The translations under genes were made by a program, and so were the position numbers. This document shows, one piece after another, positions 28,579-41,390 of a stretch of 64,000 bases of DNA; the stretch's first letter is position 1, and each line of letters begins with the position of its first letter. The stretch is from Thalassotalea_B piscium_A. Its GTDB lineage: Bacteria; Pseudomonadota; Gammaproteobacteria; Enterobacterales; Alteromonadaceae. The stretch spans positions 1 through 64,000 of the forward strand of contig CP186339.1 in NCBI GenBank assembly GCA_049347715.1, written 5' to 3'. Under the pieces are notes generated by a model. The model was not told the DNA's origin, made no database searches, and was given only the letters and a program-made list of their open reading frames with translations.

Positions 28579-29253
28579 ATGAAAAAAAGTCTATTAGCTA
28601 TCGCATTACTCTCTGTTATTTCTGCTTCTAATGCTGCCGATTATAAAGCCGGTGATATTATCGTTCGTGGCGGCATTACTAATGTAAATCCAGATAGTGA
28701 TAAGTCTGCCGTAATGTTAGGTGGTGCAGATTCAACTATGTCATTAACTGTTGATGATAACTCACAGTTAGGTTTAAACTTTGTCTACTTTTATGATCAA
28801 AACTGGGCAATTGAAGTACTTGCGGCAACACCATTCACTCATGATGTGACTATTCACGATCCTAATGCAGCATTAAATGTAGATGGCGCAAAACTTGCCG
28901 AAGTTACGCACTTACCACCAACAGTAAGCGCATTATATTATTTTAATTCTAGTACGAATATAAAACCTTATTTAGGCCTTGGACTTAATTATACTGTGTT
29001 TTTCGATGAGTCTTTCGAAGACGGACCTAAAAGTTTAGGTTTAAGCAATTTAGAGTTAGATGGTTCTTTTGGTCTTTCGGTACAAGCAGGTGTTGATTTT
29101 CAATTAAATGATAAATGGCATATCAACACATCTGTGCGTTATATCGATATTGATACAGAAGCTACATTTGATGTAGGTGGTCAAAGTATTGGTAAAGCAG
29201 ATATTAGTGTAGATCCAACAGTATTTTCAATTTTAGTTGGTTACAAATTTTAA
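28579..29253 (+). CDS. ompW: Outer membrane protein OmpW
   Basis: OmpW is an eight-stranded outer-membrane barrel with a hydrophobic channel. The 224-residue product from the ATG at 28579 has a signal peptide (MKKSLLAIALLSVISASNAA), the family motifs AGDIIVRGGITNV, LPPTVSALYYF and KPYLGLGLNYT, and a terminal Phe (ILVGYKF) as expected for BAM-inserted barrels. A longer frame opens at 28486, but GAAAGGA at 28564-28570 sits correctly for the ATG at 28579. It interrupts the hemF-aroE neighbourhood. Confidence 0.95.
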   Translation: MKKSLLAIALLSVISASNAADYKAGDIIVRGGITNVNPDSDKSAVMLGGADSTMSLTVDDNSQLGLNFVYFYDQNWAIEVLAATPFTHDVTIHDPNAALNVDGAKLAEVTHLPPTVSALYYFNSSTNIKPYLGLGLNYTVFFDESFEDGPKSLGLSNLELDGSFGLSVQAGVDFQLNDKWHINTSVRYIDIDTEATFDVGGQSIGKADISVDPTVFSILVGYKF

Positions 29254-29275
29254 TAGAAAGCGTTAATCAAACATT

Positions 29276-29309
29276 AAAGGTTACATAGATAGTTATGTAA
29301 CCTTTTTTT
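29276..29309 (+). terminator. Rho-independent terminator after ompW
   Basis: Twelve-base stem AAAGGTTACATA/TATGTAACCTTT with a GATAGT loop, followed by further T residues. Confidence 0.92.
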
Positions 29310-29393
29310 ATTGTGTGTCAGGTGAAACAAGCATTGGCAAAATCGATGTTATTCGATAACCTATAAGCAATCATAGTTCGCTAGAAATCATTT

Positions 29394-30206
29394 ATGGATC
29401 ACTACCGCGTTTACGGCAATCCTATTCAACAGTCAAAATCTCCTATTATTCATCAAGCCTTTGCTATTCAGACGAATCAAAAAATTTGTTATGAAAAAGA
29501 GCTAGTACAACCCGATGAATTTGAACAAACGGTTAGAGCTTTTATCGACAAAGGGGGTAAAGGCGCAAATGTCACAGCTCCTTTTAAAGAGCAAGCCTGT
29601 CAGCTTTGTACCCAACTTAGTGAGCGCGCCAAGTTATCTGGTGCTGTTAATACACTCACCTTTAACAAGGATGAAATTTTCGGTGATAACACCGATGGTG
29701 TTGGCTTGGTTCAAGATCTTCTTTCTCACCAAGTAGTCTTAAAAGATAAGAACATATTACTACTCGGTGCAGGTGGTGCCGCAAAAGGGGTTGTTGCATC
29801 ATTAATAGCACAACAACCTGAATTATTAGTGATTGCAAATCGGACGGTAGCCAAAGCCCAATTAATTGTGGATCAATATCCTCAAGCTAATATTCGATCA
29901 TGTTCGTTTGAAGAAATCAGCGCATTTGATTTTGACATCATTATCAATGCAACATCAGCAGGGCTCACCGGAGATAAATTACCAATATCAGATCAAGCTA
30001 TTACAGCTAACACCGTATGCTACGATATGGTTTATGGGAAAACATTAACACCTTTTTTACAACTTGCTCAGTCATTAGGTGCAAAAAAAGTGATTGATGG
30101 TTTAGGGATGTTAGTGGGGCAAGCGGCAGAAAGCTTTTTCATTTGGCGTAGAGTAAAGCCTCAAACGGAAGACATTATGCAACAACTTAGAATTGAGCTG
30201 TCTTAA
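29394..30206 (+). CDS. aroE: Shikimate dehydrogenase
   Basis: AroE reduces 3-dehydroshikimate to shikimate with NADPH. The 270-residue protein has YRVYGNPIQQSKSPIIHQAF, NVTAPFKEQA with the catalytic Lys, a GDNTDGVG motif with the catalytic Asp, and the Rossmann glycines in LLGAGGAAKGV. Length matches the family (E. coli 272). The DUF1488 gene begins one base after its stop. It is near tsaC and hemF as in many gammaproteobacteria. Confidence 0.97.
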   Translation: MDHYRVYGNPIQQSKSPIIHQAFAIQTNQKICYEKELVQPDEFEQTVRAFIDKGGKGANVTAPFKEQACQLCTQLSERAKLSGAVNTLTFNKDEIFGDNTDGVGLVQDLLSHQVVLKDKNILLLGAGGAAKGVVASLIAQQPELLVIANRTVAKAQLIVDQYPQANIRSCSFEEISAFDFDIIINATSAGLTGDKLPISDQAITANTVCYDMVYGKTLTPFLQLAQSLGAKKVIDGLGMLVGQAAESFFIWRRVKPQTEDIMQQLRIELS

Positions 30207-30207
30207 T

Positions 30208-30429
30208 ATGAATCAACAATTGCTCATTAACGATGATTTTCACTTTGATACTCAATTTAACGCTTGGATATTTACAGCAATCAATAGTGGAAGTTTAATA
30301 ACTTTCATTGTTGATGACTCGGACGAGTCAAAAGAGATAACGCAAACGACTAAGTTTGATTGGGAAGAAATGGCTGAGGCCTGGTTTGAAGAAAATGAAT
30401 TAGATGACGAAAGTGTCATTCATCTCTAA
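30208..30429 (+). CDS. DUF1488 family small protein (YrdB-like)
   Basis: The 73-residue, strongly acidic protein (pattern FDWEEMAEAWFEENELDDE at the C-terminus) resembles the DUF1488/YrdB family found beside aroE in E. coli. A reading frame begins at a TTG at 30193, but the ATG at 30208 is preferred because it follows the aroE stop by one base and gives the normal short protein. The function is unknown. It converges with the next gene 18 bases away. Confidence 0.8.
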   Translation: MNQQLLINDDFHFDTQFNAWIFTAINSGSLITFIVDDSDESKEITQTTKFDWEEMAEAWFEENELDDESVIHL

Positions 30430-30446
30430 TTCATTCTCATAGGGAG

Positions 30447-30983
30447 TTAGTCTTTTAAATACTCATTTTTTAATTCAACATAATTTAATGCTGATTGTTT
30501 TAAGAAAGCAATTTCGCTTTCCTTTAATGGACGAGCTTGTTTAGCAGGGTTACCAACATATAGATAACCACTCTCTAATGTTTTATTGGGGGGGACTAAG
30601 GAACCGGCACCAATAAATACATCATCTTGTACAACAACACCATCCATAATGATTGCACCCATGCCGACCAAGATACGATTTCCTAAGGTACAACCATGCA
30701 ACATACATTTATGACCAACAGTAACATCATCACCAATGATCAAAGGGAAGCCATCAGCGTTATGTTCACCTTTACGGGTCACATGCAATACAGTGCCATC
30801 TTGAATGTTAGTACGAGCGCCAATCCTGATAATGTTAACGTCACCGCGAGCAGAAACTAATGGCCAAATACTTACATCTTGGGCTAAGTGAATATCACCT
30901 ACGATGACAGAAGAACTGTCAATATAAACACCGTTATCAATTTTCGGATTAATACCTTTAAAACTTCTTACATGTTTTGTCAT
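30447..30983 (-). CDS. yrdA: Gamma-class carbonic-anhydrase-like protein YrdA
   Basis: The 178-residue protein is a left-handed beta-helix of hexapeptide repeats (V-x-I-G and I-x-G-D patterns throughout) of the YrdA/CaiE/PaaY family. Metal-ligand histidines typical of gamma carbonic anhydrases appear in HVTRKGEH and TVGHKCMLHGCTLG. Family members bind metal but many show little carbonic anhydrase activity. It is transcribed leftwards, away from the rRNA operon. Confidence 0.93.
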   Translation of the reverse strand: MTKHVRSFKGINPKIDNGVYIDSSSVIVGDIHLAQDVSIWPLVSARGDVNIIRIGARTNIQDGTVLHVTRKGEHNADGFPLIIGDDVTVGHKCMLHGCTLGNRILVGMGAIIMDGVVVQDDVFIGAGSLVPPNKTLESGYLYVGNPAKQARPLKESEIAFLKQSALNYVELKNEYLKD

Positions 30984-31198
30984 GATTCATTCCTTTTTCT
31001 TTAGTTAACACAGATGTTATAGAATTTAGTCAATAATATGTAGTCTCTTAGGATAATAAAGAAAACACCATTATGGCAGTCAACTTTAGTCTATCTGTTT
31101 ACCAGTATGAAGAAAAAGCGAAATAAGAACACATAAAAAGCACTTTGTATGATTTAAAGACAAACGATAAAATAATCGATAAAAACTTAAATTAAGTG
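30984..31198. other. Intergenic region between yrdA and rRNA promoter P1
   Basis: AT-rich sequence of about 215 bases. It probably holds the leftward yrdA promoter and the A/T-rich UP-like stretch in front of rRNA promoter P1. A 17-codon frame at 31073 has no ribosome-binding site at the right spacing and is not called. Confidence 0.5.
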
Positions 31199-31226
31199 TT
31201 GACGCAGCGCCAGAAATCCCTAAAAT
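31199..31226 (+). promoter_or_regulatory. rRNA operon promoter P1
   Basis: TTGACG (31199-31204), a 16-base spacer and TAAAAT (31221-31226), followed directly by the GC-rich discriminator GCGCTCC. The A/T-rich sequence upstream could serve as an UP element. The short spacer and GC discriminator are the signature of rRNA promoters under stringent and growth-rate control. Confidence 0.75.
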
Positions 31227-31402
31227 GCGCTCCACTTCTTCAGGGAAACTTGAGAAGCTACTAAGTAAAGGAAATACTTAGTTCACTTAAATAGGATGAC
31301 CAAGTGAGAGTTTTAATACGTTTAGTAAAGAGAATACTTTAGTAAACGCGTTGGTAGGGTTTGAAAACGGTTTTAAATTTTAAAGCTTTTTAAAAAAAAC
31401 TA
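31227..31402 (+). other. Hairpin-rich segment between rRNA promoters P1 and P2
   Basis: Four local inverted repeats follow one another: CTTCTTCA/TGAGAAG with one bulge (from 31236), CTAAGTA/TACTTAG (31261-31281), CACTT/AAGTG (31284-31306) and a 12-bp stem with one mismatch, CGTTTAGTAAAG/CTTTAGTAAACG (31319-31348). A/T-rich sequence before P2 follows. No open frame of note. Confidence 0.5.
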
Positions 31403-31430
31403 TTGACATTAAAACTCAGGTGCGTAGAAT
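31403..31430 (+). promoter_or_regulatory. rRNA operon promoter P2
   Basis: Consensus TTGACA (31403-31408), 16-base spacer and TAGAAT (31425-31430), followed by the discriminator GCGCATC. An A-rich tract (31391-31399) lies just upstream. Same spacing and discriminator style as P1. Confidence 0.82.
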
Positions 31431-31516
31431 GCGCATCTCGCTTAAGGCAAGGCCTGCAGCGATAAAGTTAAACGAATGCGATTTAACTTTTTCTTCACTT
31501 CACGTAAGTCGAAGAA

Positions 31517-31530
31517 TTTCTTTAACAATT
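31517..31530 (+). promoter_or_regulatory. boxA antitermination site in rRNA leader
   Basis: TTTCTTTAACAATT closely matches the boxA core of E. coli rRNA leaders (TGCTCTTTAACAA). boxA RNA recruits NusB/NusE for antitermination. It lies 87 bases after P2 and about 210 bases before the 16S gene. Confidence 0.72.
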
Positions 31531-31741
31531 AGTTATCATGCAATTTGTGTGGGCACTCACATTGATGTTGATTTTACCAGCTACTTAGGTAGCAAAAACA
31601 GCGCAATGAAGATGTCACACAAATAAGTATTAATTTTCTCTTAGGAGATAAATTAGTACGTTTTATGTAGTTATCTACTTCGGTAGGTAACACGACAGAA
31701 TTCATTGAGCAGTAGGACTTGTTCCTACACAAACGATTTTT

Positions 31742-33283
<1,542 letters not shown>

Positions 33284-33399
33284 TCTTGAAGTAAAACGGC
33301 TCAATGGAAACTTTCGAGTTTCATGAGTGTCTACACAAATTGCAGTGATAACTAAAGTAAAGAAGAAGTCCTAACATGTAAGCTTCGGGCAATTTATAT

Positions 33400-33476
<77 letters not shown>

Positions 33477-33544
33477 AGTTACGCAGTTACTGTGTAATAA
33501 AGTTGCTTTAATTATGTGTTACCCACTCTCTTTGAGTATAAAGA

Positions 33545-33620
33545 GGGGCTATAGCTCAGCTGGGAGAGCGCCTGCCTTGCACGCAGGAGGTCAGCAGTTC
33601 GATCCTGCTTAGCTCCACCA
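33545..33620 (+). tRNA. alaT: tRNA-Ala (UGC)
   Basis: 76 bases with encoded CCA. Acceptor arms GGGGCTA/TAGCTCC, anticodon loop CTTGCAC with anticodon TGC, T-loop GTTCGATC. It follows tRNA-Ile by 68 bases in the 16S-23S spacer. Confidence 0.97.
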
Positions 33621-33639
33621 CTTCTTCTAAAAGAAATAG

Positions 33640-33686
33640 AAACCAAACTTAAGGTATTCAAATGAATAATTTACGTTTGGTTTTTT
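33640..33686 (+). terminator. Terminator-like hairpin inside the 16S-23S spacer
   Basis: AAACCAAAC (33640-33648) pairs with GTTTGGTTT (33675-33683), with an inner TATTC/GAATA helix. The right arm runs into six T (33681-33686). It lies after tRNA-Ala and before the spacer boxA and the 23S gene, so it would have to be read through by an antiterminated polymerase, or it may be a processing structure. Confidence 0.55.
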
Positions 33687-33717
33687 AAACCACGATTTAA
33701 GCGAATGCGTCTTAGAT

Positions 33718-33740
33718 TGCACTCTTTAACAATTTGGAAA
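33718..33740 (+). promoter_or_regulatory. boxA antitermination site in the 16S-23S spacer
   Basis: The core ACTCTTTAACAATTTGG is nearly the same as the E. coli spacer boxA (TGCTCTTTAACAATCTGG). It lies about 245 bases before the 23S gene and 32 bases after the terminator-like hairpin. The rest of the spacer up to 33984 holds no gene that I can see. Confidence 0.78.
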
Positions 33741-33984
33741 GCTGATATAAATACCGGTATTTATTAGGTGAATGGCGTGTCGCGCGTCAAACATATAATG
33801 ATAGATACCAACAGCGAGTAAGATGATTTTATCGGTCATCGAACAAGCTGGTTAATAAGGTAACTTATTAACGAAAATCTAATTCAAGTAACTCTATGAG
33901 TGCGTGAAAATGTCAGACTTTACAATTGCTGTGGTTTAGTCACCACGGCGTACTAAATTGTCGAAAGACCATTTGGGGTTGTAT

Positions 33985-36869
<2,885 letters not shown>

Positions 36870-37014
36870 ACAACACCCAAGTGGTTTGTATGAAGTTTGA
36901 TAGAGACACGTACTCTGTTACTGAATGAATTAGATTAAGGTATTTAGCGTTGATATGCTCGAGAGTGTATTGACCGAGTGCGCAAGCACATTGGCTTTTC
37001 AAATTAACTTTTTT

Positions 37015-37132
37015 TGTCTAGCGACAATAGCACTGTGGTACCACCTGATCCCATTCCGAACTCAGAAGTGAAACGCAGTTGCGCCGATGGTAGTGTGGGA
37101 GTTCCCATGTGAGAGTAGGACATTGCTAGACT
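37015..37132 (+). rRNA. rrf: 5S ribosomal RNA
   Basis: About 118 bases. Terminal stem GTCTAGC/GCTAGAC, the conserved core CCGAACTCAGAAGTGAAACGC and the GGTAGTGTGGG stretch match E. coli 5S. It lies about 145 bases after the 23S end. The 23S-5S spacer holds no gene. Confidence 0.97.
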
Positions 37133-37140
37133 TCTCTTCA

Positions 37141-37167
37141 AAAAAACCCGCTAAAAGCGGGTTTTTT
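37141..37167 (+). terminator. Rho-independent terminator after 5S rRNA
   Basis: Perfect 12-base stem AAAAAACCCGCT/AGCGGGTTTTTT with an AAA loop; the last six T form the terminator tract. It ends eight bases before tRNA-Tyr. Confidence 0.93.
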
Positions 37168-37175
37168 GGCCCTGT

Positions 37176-37260
37176 GGAGGGGTTCCCGAGTGGCCAAAGG
37201 GATCAGACTGTAAATCTGACGGCTCAGCCTTCGGTGGTTCGAATCCACCTCCCTCCACCA
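37176..37260 (+). tRNA. tyrT: tRNA-Tyr (GUA)
   Basis: 85 bases with encoded CCA and the long variable arm of a class II tRNA. Acceptor arms GGAGGGG/TCCCTCC (last pair G-T), anticodon loop CTGTAAA with anticodon GTA, T-loop GTTCGAAT. It follows the 5S terminator closely, and six T follow the CCA directly (37261-37266), which could end the transcript. Confidence 0.96.
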
Positions 37261-37298
37261 TTTTTTCTCCACAGTACCTATCTAGATATTCCATCTAA

Positions 37299-38951
37299 TT
37301 AAATTTTCTCATTATTTTTTAACGTAAATGTCGCTAATGATTCATATTTTGTCTTCAGCTTCAAAAAACGATTATAAGATTCATTGTCTTCATTTAAATT
37401 ATTAAACTGTTTTACAAGCACTTTAGCTTGATTTAAATCTTGAGTCCGTTTTGAATCTTTTTCAAAGGATATAAGTAATACCTGTAATAGATTAAGTTTG
37501 ATGCCAATATGATGTGGAAAATGATGTAGTGCCTGATTGAGTTTATCTATAGCTAACACATAATGTCCGGCACGATATAAGCTTACACCTATTTCGAGAG
37601 CAGTCTGTGCAGCAGCTTTATCTTTATCACTAATTGGCCGGTCAGATAAGGCGACGATTTCTGATAAAATTTCCATATCGTCGGGATTTTCTTGTGCCAA
37701 TTCTGCTAAAAGGTTTTCCGCCTTACTCACCCTGCGTAAAGCAATTAACGCTTTAGCTATAGTGAATGTGCCCCTAATCGATATTTGCTTTCTAAATTTC
37801 TCTAATAAACGCTCTGCTTCGATTAAGCTGGATCGGGTAAGTGCAACATCTTTGGCTTTATCGTGTAATCTAGCGGCTAAAAAAAGCGCTATGACTTTAG
37901 TTTCTTGATTATTAAAATCACGCTGCATTTTAGCTAGCATATCAAAAGCCTTTATATTCAAACGCTTTACTTCTACAAGATTAAGCGTCTGCGAATATTC
38001 CAGTAGTGATTCAATAAATAATAAAGCATTCTCTGGATTTTTATGTACTGAATGGAGTGCTAATTCATTGGTTTTTGATAAGGCTTTAGTTGCTTTTGCG
38101 AACTGGTTATTGTCGATACATAACTGAGCATATTGCTTTAATCGTGATACTGATCTGGGGGAAACTAATAAGGCGTTTTCTAATACTTCTTCTGCTTTGC
38201 TCGCTTCATTTGTTAATTGATAAGATTTTGCTAACCAATCATAAGCACTTAAATAATATTCATTATCTTCAATGATGGCAGTGAAATACTGTTCGGCAAT
38301 ATTATAATTTTGTTCTATAAGCGCGATTTTTCCTAATCCTAAAGCTGCCCATTGACAGTTGGGAGAGCCTAAATAAGCATCATAAATTTCCTTAGCTTTA
38401 TCATACTGTTTTAAATCAAAATATTGTCGTGATTTTATTCCTAAACATTCGTTTTTGTAGAGTGAGTCATTATTAATAGCTCGGTTACATAAATGGATCA
38501 CTAGGGGAGAATCCTTTTGATCCATAGCATGGTAAATAGCCTGCATATCCATTTTTTTATTAAAACAACGTGATATACGCGTGCTTAAATCTTTCATGGT
38601 GTAAGGTTTAGTTAGGTATTCATCGGGTTTATGTTCGAGAGCGGCTAATACCATAGACTGTGAGACTTCAGCTGTGATCATGATGACAATACATTGTCGG
38701 TTAATTAATTTTTTTGCACGGAGTTCTTCTAAGAGTTGCTGGCCATTTTTTTTATTATGTCCAAGATCGTAGCCGAGTAGAATGACGTCATAATTTATTT
38801 CTTCACATTGAGATAATATATCGCCAGAGTAATGACTGGTATCTACTTGTTTCACACCTAAGCTGTAACAAAAAATTTTAAGCATATCCCTTGACTGCTT
38901 GATGCTATCCACAACTAAAAAGCGTTTATTTTTATAATCTAATTCTGCCAT
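37299..38951 (-). CDS. Response-regulator-like receiver fused to TPR repeats
   Basis: The 550-residue protein has an N-terminal CheY-like receiver domain (about residues 8-125) and a long C-terminal array of tetratricopeptide-like helices (about 130-540), without a DNA-binding domain. In the receiver, one acidic residue (D15), T93 and K115 are in place, but the residue at the phosphoacceptor position appears to be G60 (VILLGYDLG); an Asp follows two residues later at D62. Such receiver-TPR proteins occur in Shewanella and Vibrio and probably act through protein contacts. It is a single gene divergent from the helicase at 39271. Confidence 0.8.
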   Translation of the reverse strand: MAELDYKNKRFLVVDSIKQSRDMLKIFCYSLGVKQVDTSHYSGDILSQCEEINYDVILLGYDLGHNKKNGQQLLEELRAKKLINRQCIVIMITAEVSQSMVLAALEHKPDEYLTKPYTMKDLSTRISRCFNKKMDMQAIYHAMDQKDSPLVIHLCNRAINNDSLYKNECLGIKSRQYFDLKQYDKAKEIYDAYLGSPNCQWAALGLGKIALIEQNYNIAEQYFTAIIEDNEYYLSAYDWLAKSYQLTNEASKAEEVLENALLVSPRSVSRLKQYAQLCIDNNQFAKATKALSKTNELALHSVHKNPENALLFIESLLEYSQTLNLVEVKRLNIKAFDMLAKMQRDFNNQETKVIALFLAARLHDKAKDVALTRSSLIEAERLLEKFRKQISIRGTFTIAKALIALRRVSKAENLLAELAQENPDDMEILSEIVALSDRPISDKDKAAAQTALEIGVSLYRAGHYVLAIDKLNQALHHFPHHIGIKLNLLQVLLISFEKDSKRTQDLNQAKVLVKQFNNLNEDNESYNRFLKLKTKYESLATFTLKNNEKI

Positions 38952-39270
38952 GAATTCCCTTTAGTAAATAAAATATAAGCGCGAGTGGATGTCATTATAG
39001 TTTGGGTTTAATGAAAAGATGTAGTTAGTTAGTGTTGTACTTAATTGATAAAATATCAACTAGTTATTCTTTAACTTTGTTCACAACTTAGGGTTATCGC
39101 TTAATGACAAAGAGAAACTATTGTGTAAGAAAAAATGACGAAAGAGACAGAATAATTGGAGGGTGCATTTACACTTAGTTATAAATATTGAGTTAAAATA
39201 GGCTATACTGTATGCTGCATCGCCGCTAATACCTAGCATCATAATTTCAATTAATTAAAGAGACCATTAC
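38952..39270. other. 319-base divergent intergenic region
   Basis: AT-rich region between the receiver-TPR gene and the DEAD-box gene. TATACT at 39204-39209, preceded by GGC, may be the rightward -10 element; no -35 at good spacing was found. If that promoter is used, the helicase mRNA leader is about 55 bases. No gene or repeat is seen. Confidence 0.4.
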
Positions 39271-40674
39271 ATGGATTTTTCTGCCTTAGCATTATCAAGC
39301 AAAATTTTAGCCGCCGTCGCAGAGAAAGGTTATGAAAAACCCTCGCCAATTCAAGAGCAGGCCATTCCCGCGGTACTAGCAGGGAAAGATGTTATGGCTG
39401 CTGCACAAACTGGAACTGGTAAAACGGCAGGATTTACTTTACCAATATTAGAGTTGTTATCTCGCGGAGATAGAGCTAAACCTAATCATATTAGAGCATT
39501 GATATTAACGCCTACCAGGGAGCTTGCAGCGCAAGTTGCCGAGAGTGTGACAGATTATGGAAAACAGTTACCACTTACTTCTACTGTTGTTTTTGGTGGT
39601 GTTAAAATTAATCCTCAAATGATGAAGTTACGCCAAGGTGTTGATATTTTAGTTGCTACACCAGGTCGTTTAATGGATTTGTACCAACAAAATGCTGTTA
39701 AGTTTTCGCAAGTTGAGATACTAGTATTAGATGAAGCAGATAGAATGCTTGATATGGGTTTTATCAGAGACATTAAAAAGATAATTTCGGCATTACCCCC
39801 GCAAAGACAAAATTTGCTGTTTTCAGCAACATTTTCACCTGATATTAGGGCCCTTGCTAAAGGGTTAGTAAAAAATCCAGTAGAAATTTCAGTCAATCCA
39901 GAAAATTCAACAGCTAAAACTGTTAAACAAACTGTGATCCCAAGTGATAAAAAAAGAAAAGCTAAATTACTTTGTCATTTAATAAAAGAAAATAACTGGC
40001 AACAAGTCTTAGTTTTTACAAAAACAAAACATGGGGCTAATCGATTAACAAAAGACTTAGAAGCGCAGGGTATTAATGCGGCAGCTATTCATGGCAATAA
40101 AAGCCAAGGGGCGAGAACTAAAGCGTTAGCTAATTTTAAATCTGGTGCTGTGAGTGTGTTAGTGGCAACGGATATTGCGGCACGTGGTTTAGATATAGAT
40201 CAATTACCTCAAGTAGTGAATTTTGACCTACCAAATGTGCCAGAAGATTATGTCCATCGTATTGGTAGAACAGGTCGTGCTGGAGCCACTGGTTTTGCTG
40301 TCTCTCTAGTTTCAGCAGATGAACATAATCTACTTGAAGATATAGAATATGTTATTCAAGAGCACATAGAGCGCAAAGTAGAATCAGCATTTATTCCAGT
40401 AAACGAACTGCCACCTTCGAGGGCTATTAAACCATTTAAAGCGAAGAAACCTAAAAAGAATAAACAACAAAGCGGTGATCATAAAGATGGACAGCGTTCA
40501 GGTGAAAATGCGCGCGGACATAAGCCAAAAAGTAAAAATACACGTCATCAAGTATCATCTCAAGATAACGTGGCAGGTAAAAAACAAAATACGCATAAAC
40601 CTGCATCGAGAAAGCCTAATCCTGATAGAGCAAAGCAACAGAATAATAGTGATCCTTACGCCGCTACTCGCTAA
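39271..40674 (+). CDS. DEAD-box RNA helicase, RhlE type
   Basis: The 467-residue ATP-dependent RNA helicase has the full motif series: Q motif YEKPSPIQEQAIP, motif I AQTGTGKT, PTRELA, TPGRL, DEAD box, SAT, and HRIGRTGRAG. After the two RecA-like domains comes a low-complexity tail (about residues 385-467) rich in Lys, Gln, Asn and His that likely binds RNA without sequence preference. RhlE-type proteins take part in ribosome assembly and RNA decay, and are often important in the cold. No terminator separates it from the opposite-strand gene at 40700. Confidence 0.93.
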   Translation: MDFSALALSSKILAAVAEKGYEKPSPIQEQAIPAVLAGKDVMAAAQTGTGKTAGFTLPILELLSRGDRAKPNHIRALILTPTRELAAQVAESVTDYGKQLPLTSTVVFGGVKINPQMMKLRQGVDILVATPGRLMDLYQQNAVKFSQVEILVLDEADRMLDMGFIRDIKKIISALPPQRQNLLFSATFSPDIRALAKGLVKNPVEISVNPENSTAKTVKQTVIPSDKKRKAKLLCHLIKENNWQQVLVFTKTKHGANRLTKDLEAQGINAAAIHGNKSQGARTKALANFKSGAVSVLVATDIAARGLDIDQLPQVVNFDLPNVPEDYVHRIGRTGRAGATGFAVSLVSADEHNLLEDIEYVIQEHIERKVESAFIPVNELPPSRAIKPFKAKKPKKNKQQSGDHKDGQRSGENARGHKPKSKNTRHQVSSQDNVAGKKQNTHKPASRKPNPDRAKQQNNSDPYAATR

Positions 40675-40699
40675 TTTAGGGCTAGTTGGAGGAAGAGTG

Positions 40700-41143
40700 T
40701 TACTTTTTAGAGAGCCATATATCTAAGTTATTTGCAAAGGATTGCCGATCACTTTGGCTAATAGGTGGCACGCCTCCAGTTTGTATACCACTAGAACGTA
40801 ATGTATCCATAAAATCACGCATATTAAGGCGCTGTTTAATATTACTTTCTGTATATAATTCCCCTCTAGGGTTTAAGGCAGTTGCTCCTTTTTCAACAAC
40901 TTCCGCCGCCAGAGGTATATCACTAGTGATAACGAGATCATCGGCAGAGCATTGTTTAACAATTTCATTGTCCGCAACATCAAAGCCAGAGGTGACTTGT
41001 TGGAATTTAATATACTTAGAAGGCGGGATTCGAATAGTATGATTGGCGACTAAAGTGATTTCTGTTTGTGTGCGGTCAGCTGCACGGAATAAAATTTCTT
41101 TTATTACGACAGGGCAAGCATCTGCATCAACCCAAATTTTCAT
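40700..41143 (-). CDS. YaiI/YqxD family protein (UPF0178, DUF188)
   Basis: The 147-residue protein begins with the diagnostic MKIWVDADACPVVIKEIL and continues with the conserved VTSDIPLAAEVVEKGA and NPRGELY motifs of the DUF188 family. The fold resembles PIN-type nucleases, with acidic residues clustered near the N-terminus, but the activity has not been established. It converges with the helicase gene 25 bases away. Confidence 0.93.
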   Translation of the reverse strand: MKIWVDADACPVVIKEILFRAADRTQTEITLVANHTIRIPPSKYIKFQQVTSGFDVADNEIVKQCSADDLVITSDIPLAAEVVEKGATALNPRGELYTESNIKQRLNMRDFMDTLRSSGIQTGGVPPISQSDRQSFANNLDIWLSKK

Positions 41144-41390
41144 AATTATTATCTTTTGTACATGTTAATCTTAAACTGAAGCTACACTACTTTATAAAGT
41201 AAATTTATTAAACACTAAAATAATAATTCAAGAGTAATAAGGTGTTTTATGGTGTAAAAAGGCGTTTAAGACATGTATAAAATTTATTATCGTTACTAAA
41301 CTCAAAATTAAATCTATATTCGTTAGTTAAATTAAGGTTAGGTTTACTACCGTTAGCGAATAAACAATAAATATAACTATAGAGAATCAA

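Noticed and set aside
31073..31126. 17-codon open frame in front of rRNA promoter P1
   Set aside because: No ribosome-binding site at proper spacing, very short, and in a promoter region.
40686..41042. 118-codon frame opposite the YaiI-family gene
   Set aside because: It is the antisense shadow of a clearly recognised gene (start MKIWVDADACP on the other strand).
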